In this document: positions 61,801 to 64,000 of the stretch, piece by piece
Position numbering within the stretch: position 1 is the stretch's first letter
Layout of the letters: every line of letters starts with the position of its first letter
Source of the DNA: Fen-1359 sp963710355
GTDB lineage: Bacteria > Planctomycetota > Phycisphaerae > Sedimentisphaerales > Anaerobacaceae
NCBI GenBank assembly: GCA_963710355.1
Contig: CAVPZU010000001.1
Coordinates: 124,001 to 188,000 of the forward strand
Direction: 5' to 3'
DNA: 64,000 nt
Position numbers and translations under genes: made by a program
Notes under the pieces: model-generated
Seen by the model: the letters and a program-made list of their open reading frames with translations, nothing else
What the model was told of the DNA's origin: nothing
The model's database searches: none

Positions 61801-62709
61801 CGTAAAGCTCCAGACATTACCCGGCCAAGTATTGGGTCCGTTAACCTCAGCAATCCGCCAGTAATAGGTTGTGCCATAGCCCATACCGGCAACAGGATAA
61901 TTCGGAGGAGTGCTGGGGCCTTTGTCCGTGCCGTTAATGCCTTGTCTCACATCGCTTTTGACACTGCCGAAGTAGACATGGTGGCCATTCGTAGTAGCCG
62001 CATAACGCCCCGGATCCCACGTGAGGGTCACAGTATCACCGCCGTTGTATATGCTGTTAGTATCCGGATACGGGCTGGATGCTATCAGCGGTAACGGAAG
62101 TCCAACAACGTCATCAAACACAAAGTCATATGCAGTAGTGTTATTGTTAGATTGAATTTCATATTTCACAAACTTGGTATTCGCAGGAGCTACAGCAGTA
62201 AGGGTACAATATCTCCAGCCATTCGCGTCTGGCGTCCCGGCGAAGGCCGCATCAACCCTGCCGTTATTTGGTGGGTTCTGCGAGGTCTCGCTGGGGATAG
62301 CAGTAAACCAAACCATGTCGATGCCAGCATTGCCCGCCGCACTCAACTGTTTGGAATAAGCTGATATTGTACAACTTGTTCCTGCGTTAACCGCGACACC
62401 CTGGTAAATGCCCGCACCACCACTGCCCGAAGTCGGGGATGCACTATGGAAGCGAATAGATGCATGACCGCTGTGCGAATAAATAGTGTTTACGTCACAG
62501 ACACCAGTACCCCAAACCCATATTCCAGTTACAGGTGGCACCAGACCAGGATAAAGCTCCCAATGGGTAAAGAAAAGAGACGGATACGCAGGCCCACCAG
62601 TCCAATTCTCAAAACTACTGTTTAGCAGGGTAGCGGCCTGTGCTGTTCCAACAAAAGCAAATACCATCACAAAAACAAAACAAATTAAACAAATCAATTT
62701 TCTACACAT
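58869..62709 (-). CDS. Secreted multi-domain LamG / Fn3-like protein with split dockerin repeats (frameshifted)
   Basis: One extra base near 61517 splits it; corrected length is 1,279 residues. Signal peptide (ICFVFVMVFAFVGTAQA), a jelly-roll carbohydrate-binding-like domain (LLNSSFENW to FDDVVGL), two Fn3-like modules ending TYYWRIAEVNG...WSFTV and YYWHIDEVNGATTWQGDEW, a LamG domain (VGWWKFDEGPSDRTLDSSGH to DDVRIYNKVLSEAEIQ), a third Fn3-like module, a second binding-like region (FFDDIRLYPV), the dockerin half GDFNGDCKVDANDLQRMTEVWL, a second LamG-like domain, and a C-terminal dockerin half DMKQDNAINFKDLALFAKNW ending LWP. No catalytic domain, so it probably binds surface or extracellular glycans. 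AAAGGAGG precedes the start. Confidence 0.87.
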
Positions 62710-63335
62710 ACATAATACCTCCTTTAAAAATCAGACCTCAATTATTTATTATTTACTTTCCGGCTACACGCCAAAACACCTTGCTGTTTTCAACAGGCGC
62801 CAATAAAGCTAAAAACTTATAATTTGCCTGTCTCAAACAACCTACAATAAAATGACCCCTAATAATCTCCCTCCTCTAAACCCCCGTTAGAATTTTTCCC
62901 TTTTTGACGCTGTTTATCACAGGGGGGGCGCTTTTACCCATTCTCGAACTTCTAACGAGGCTTGCCAAGAACAACCTTTTCACAACCCGCCTTAAGCTCC
63001 TTTCCTTCATTCAAAGCCCAAAAATGTAAAAACTAACCTGCGAAGCACAGATTTATCACTAAAACCCTGTGCCCCGCACAACAACCCATCCTCCAATGAG
63101 AAACTGCGAAACTACACGTATTATAAGACCTATAATCCACACCTATAGTCCACAGATTTCACCAGTTTCATTTATACCTGATTAGCCACACCCTTGTCAA
63201 GGAAAAAATCGAGAAAGATGGCATAGGAAGGGAACAATTTTTTAAGAAGGGTTGCCCTTACAGGTAGTTCCTGAGGTATGCAGATTTCGCCGGCGATTCG
63301 TATGTTTTGGTAAGTTTGGTTAGTTTTGGTTTATG
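62710..63335. other. 626-bp gap upstream of the LamG gene
   Basis: No gene supported. It holds the LamG ribosome binding site, an 8-bp inverted pair CGTTAGAA (62885-62892) and TTCTAACG (62950-62957) 57 bp apart, a CTGTT-GAA-AACAG type hairpin in the leader (about 62783-62795) and a CCACAGATTTCA repeat near 63154. The length suggests a structured or regulated leader for the LamG gene, but I recognise no riboswitch. Confidence 0.4.
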
Positions 63336-63968
63336 CTAAAACTTTGCTGCCAGTTCCTTTGCTGTTTTTGTCGCCTGCTGGCATCTTTTCTCTGCTGTTT
63401 CAGCGCCTGCCTGCAGTGTAGGCTCGACATAAATCGAATCAATCTTTTCAAAACCCATAAATCTGAAGATAAAATCCACGTATTTACTTTGAAAGTCAAT
63501 TGCTTCGTCTGGAGTCCCCTTTGGATATTGTCCGCCGCGGGCGTAAATTACCAGAAGCGGCCTTCCTGTGACAAGCCCCTGATAGCCCTTCTCGGCACTG
63601 TATGAAAAGGTGTAGCCGGCCTGAACGAGAATATCTATATATTGTTTGAGCCGATAGGGGATGCCGAAATTCCACATCGGCACCGCCAGAACATATTTAT
63701 CCGCATTTTTAAATCGCTCGATTACAGCCTCGATTTTCTCCCAGATTTTCCGGTCTTCTTTTGTAGGGTTTAGACCATGCAAAACCCTGTATTTGGCCGA
63801 TGCCGCCGCCCCGTCAAATGCCGGCAGAGGCTCAGTGAAAACATCCAGCGTCACAATCTCATCTTTGGGATTTTGCCTTTTGTATTCCTCGATGAACGCA
63901 TCGGCGACCCGCAGACTGTATGAAAGTTTGCCTGTCGGCGAAGACTTTATGTAAAGTAATCTGCTCAT
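63336..63968 (-). CDS. azoR: FMN-dependent NADH-azoreductase
   Basis: 210-residue flavodoxin-fold quinone/azo reductase using NADH and FMN. Seen: LLYIKSSPTGKLSYSLRVADAFI, VLAVPMWNFGIPYRLKQYIDILVQAGYTFSY and LLVIYARGGQYPKGTPDEAIDFQ. Probably protects against quinones and other electrophiles. GGGAGG lies 5 bases before the ATG. The 32 bases to the window end show nothing further. Confidence 0.95.
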   Translation of the reverse strand: MSRLLYIKSSPTGKLSYSLRVADAFIEEYKRQNPKDEIVTLDVFTEPLPAFDGAAASAKYRVLHGLNPTKEDRKIWEKIEAVIERFKNADKYVLAVPMWNFGIPYRLKQYIDILVQAGYTFSYSAEKGYQGLVTGRPLLVIYARGGQYPKGTPDEAIDFQSKYVDFIFRFMGFEKIDSIYVEPTLQAGAETAEKRCQQATKTAKELAAKF

Positions 63969-64000
63969 AAAACCTCCCTGAATTAACTTTTGAAACTTAT

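Noticed and set aside
61116..62094. Plus-strand open frames of over 130 codons opposite the LamG gene
   Set aside because: Antisense shadows with no ribosome binding site or recognisable product.
1..64000. CRISPR array, prophage, integron or insertion sequence
   Set aside because: No regularly spaced repeats, cas genes, transposase, integrase or phage structural genes were seen on either strand.

Overview
The window reads as a chromosomal segment of an anaerobic, polysaccharide-using planctomycete, most likely of the class Phycisphaerae (Sedimentisphaerales-like). This placement is inferred from three things: a secreted LamG protein with Fn3-like 'YYWRIDEVNG' modules and dockerin half-repeats ending in 'LWP', a secreted GH5 enzyme with Ig-like and CBM9-like modules, and a Rex-controlled group 3b [NiFe] hydrogenase. 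There is no CRISPR array, prophage, transposase or rRNA. One tRNA is present, tRNA-Leu(UAG).

Layout. 1-3.2 kb: pyrimidine genes pyrR-pyrB-pyrC. 3.3-6.6 kb: a YacP-like NYN protein, then a soluble three-PAS histidine kinase overlapping a NarL-type regulator. 7-10 kb (minus): asnS with a coiled-coil insert, and glyQS. 10.3-17 kb (plus): rpmA, obg, coaX, an mnmE-like GTPase, mutS and a DUF2284 protein. 17.1-18.7 kb: an AT-rich TIR-domain gene that looks acquired. 18.9-21.1 kb (minus): a BaiN/HI0933 flavoprotein and an AEC transporter. 21.3-32.2 kb (minus): rex, hydB-hydG-hydD-hydA, a maturation protease and hypF-C-D-E-A-B, preceded by a good promoter and a near-perfect Rex operator. 32.5-35.4 kb: a TlpA-like thioredoxin, a small protein and a beta-propeller lipoprotein. 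35.5-41.2 kb: purH (+), then metK, a DUF547 lipoprotein and rtcB (-). 41.5-45.4 kb (+): a secreted unknown, an orphan peptide-binding protein, a STAS protein and a double-ACT protein. 45.5-49 kb (-): malic enzyme and a ccsA/resB cytochrome c biogenesis pair. 49.4-58.7 kb: FHA-GAF protein, PEBP protein, purine permease, GH5 enzyme, a permease remnant beside tRNA-Leu, xseAB, a C39-like membrane protein and a YhaM-like nuclease. 58.9-64 kb: the 1,279-residue LamG/dockerin protein and azoR.

Two sequence-wide patterns matter for reading the annotation. First, at least thirteen single-base frameshifts split otherwise intact conserved genes (pyrR, mutS four times, DUF2284, hypE, hypB, the secreted unknown, the peptide-binding gene, ccsA, GH5, LamG). 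In every gene where I tested the total, the corrected length is a whole number of codons, so most are probably consensus errors, and these genes are annotated as single CDSs. Second, gaps between genes carry short-word repeats resembling cyanobacterial STRRs and REP-like mini-palindromes. Some of the palindromes lie inside reading frames and encode extra residues (hypF, ccsA, the peptide-binding gene, the STAS gene).

Together the genes give nucleotide synthesis, translation and repair, redox-regulated NAD(P)H-linked hydrogen metabolism, cytochrome c assembly and extracellular glycan binding. The least explained elements are the TIR protein, the shortened MnmE-like GTPase, the AsnRS insert, a hairpin RNA candidate at 6752-6824 and the protein-coding palindromes.
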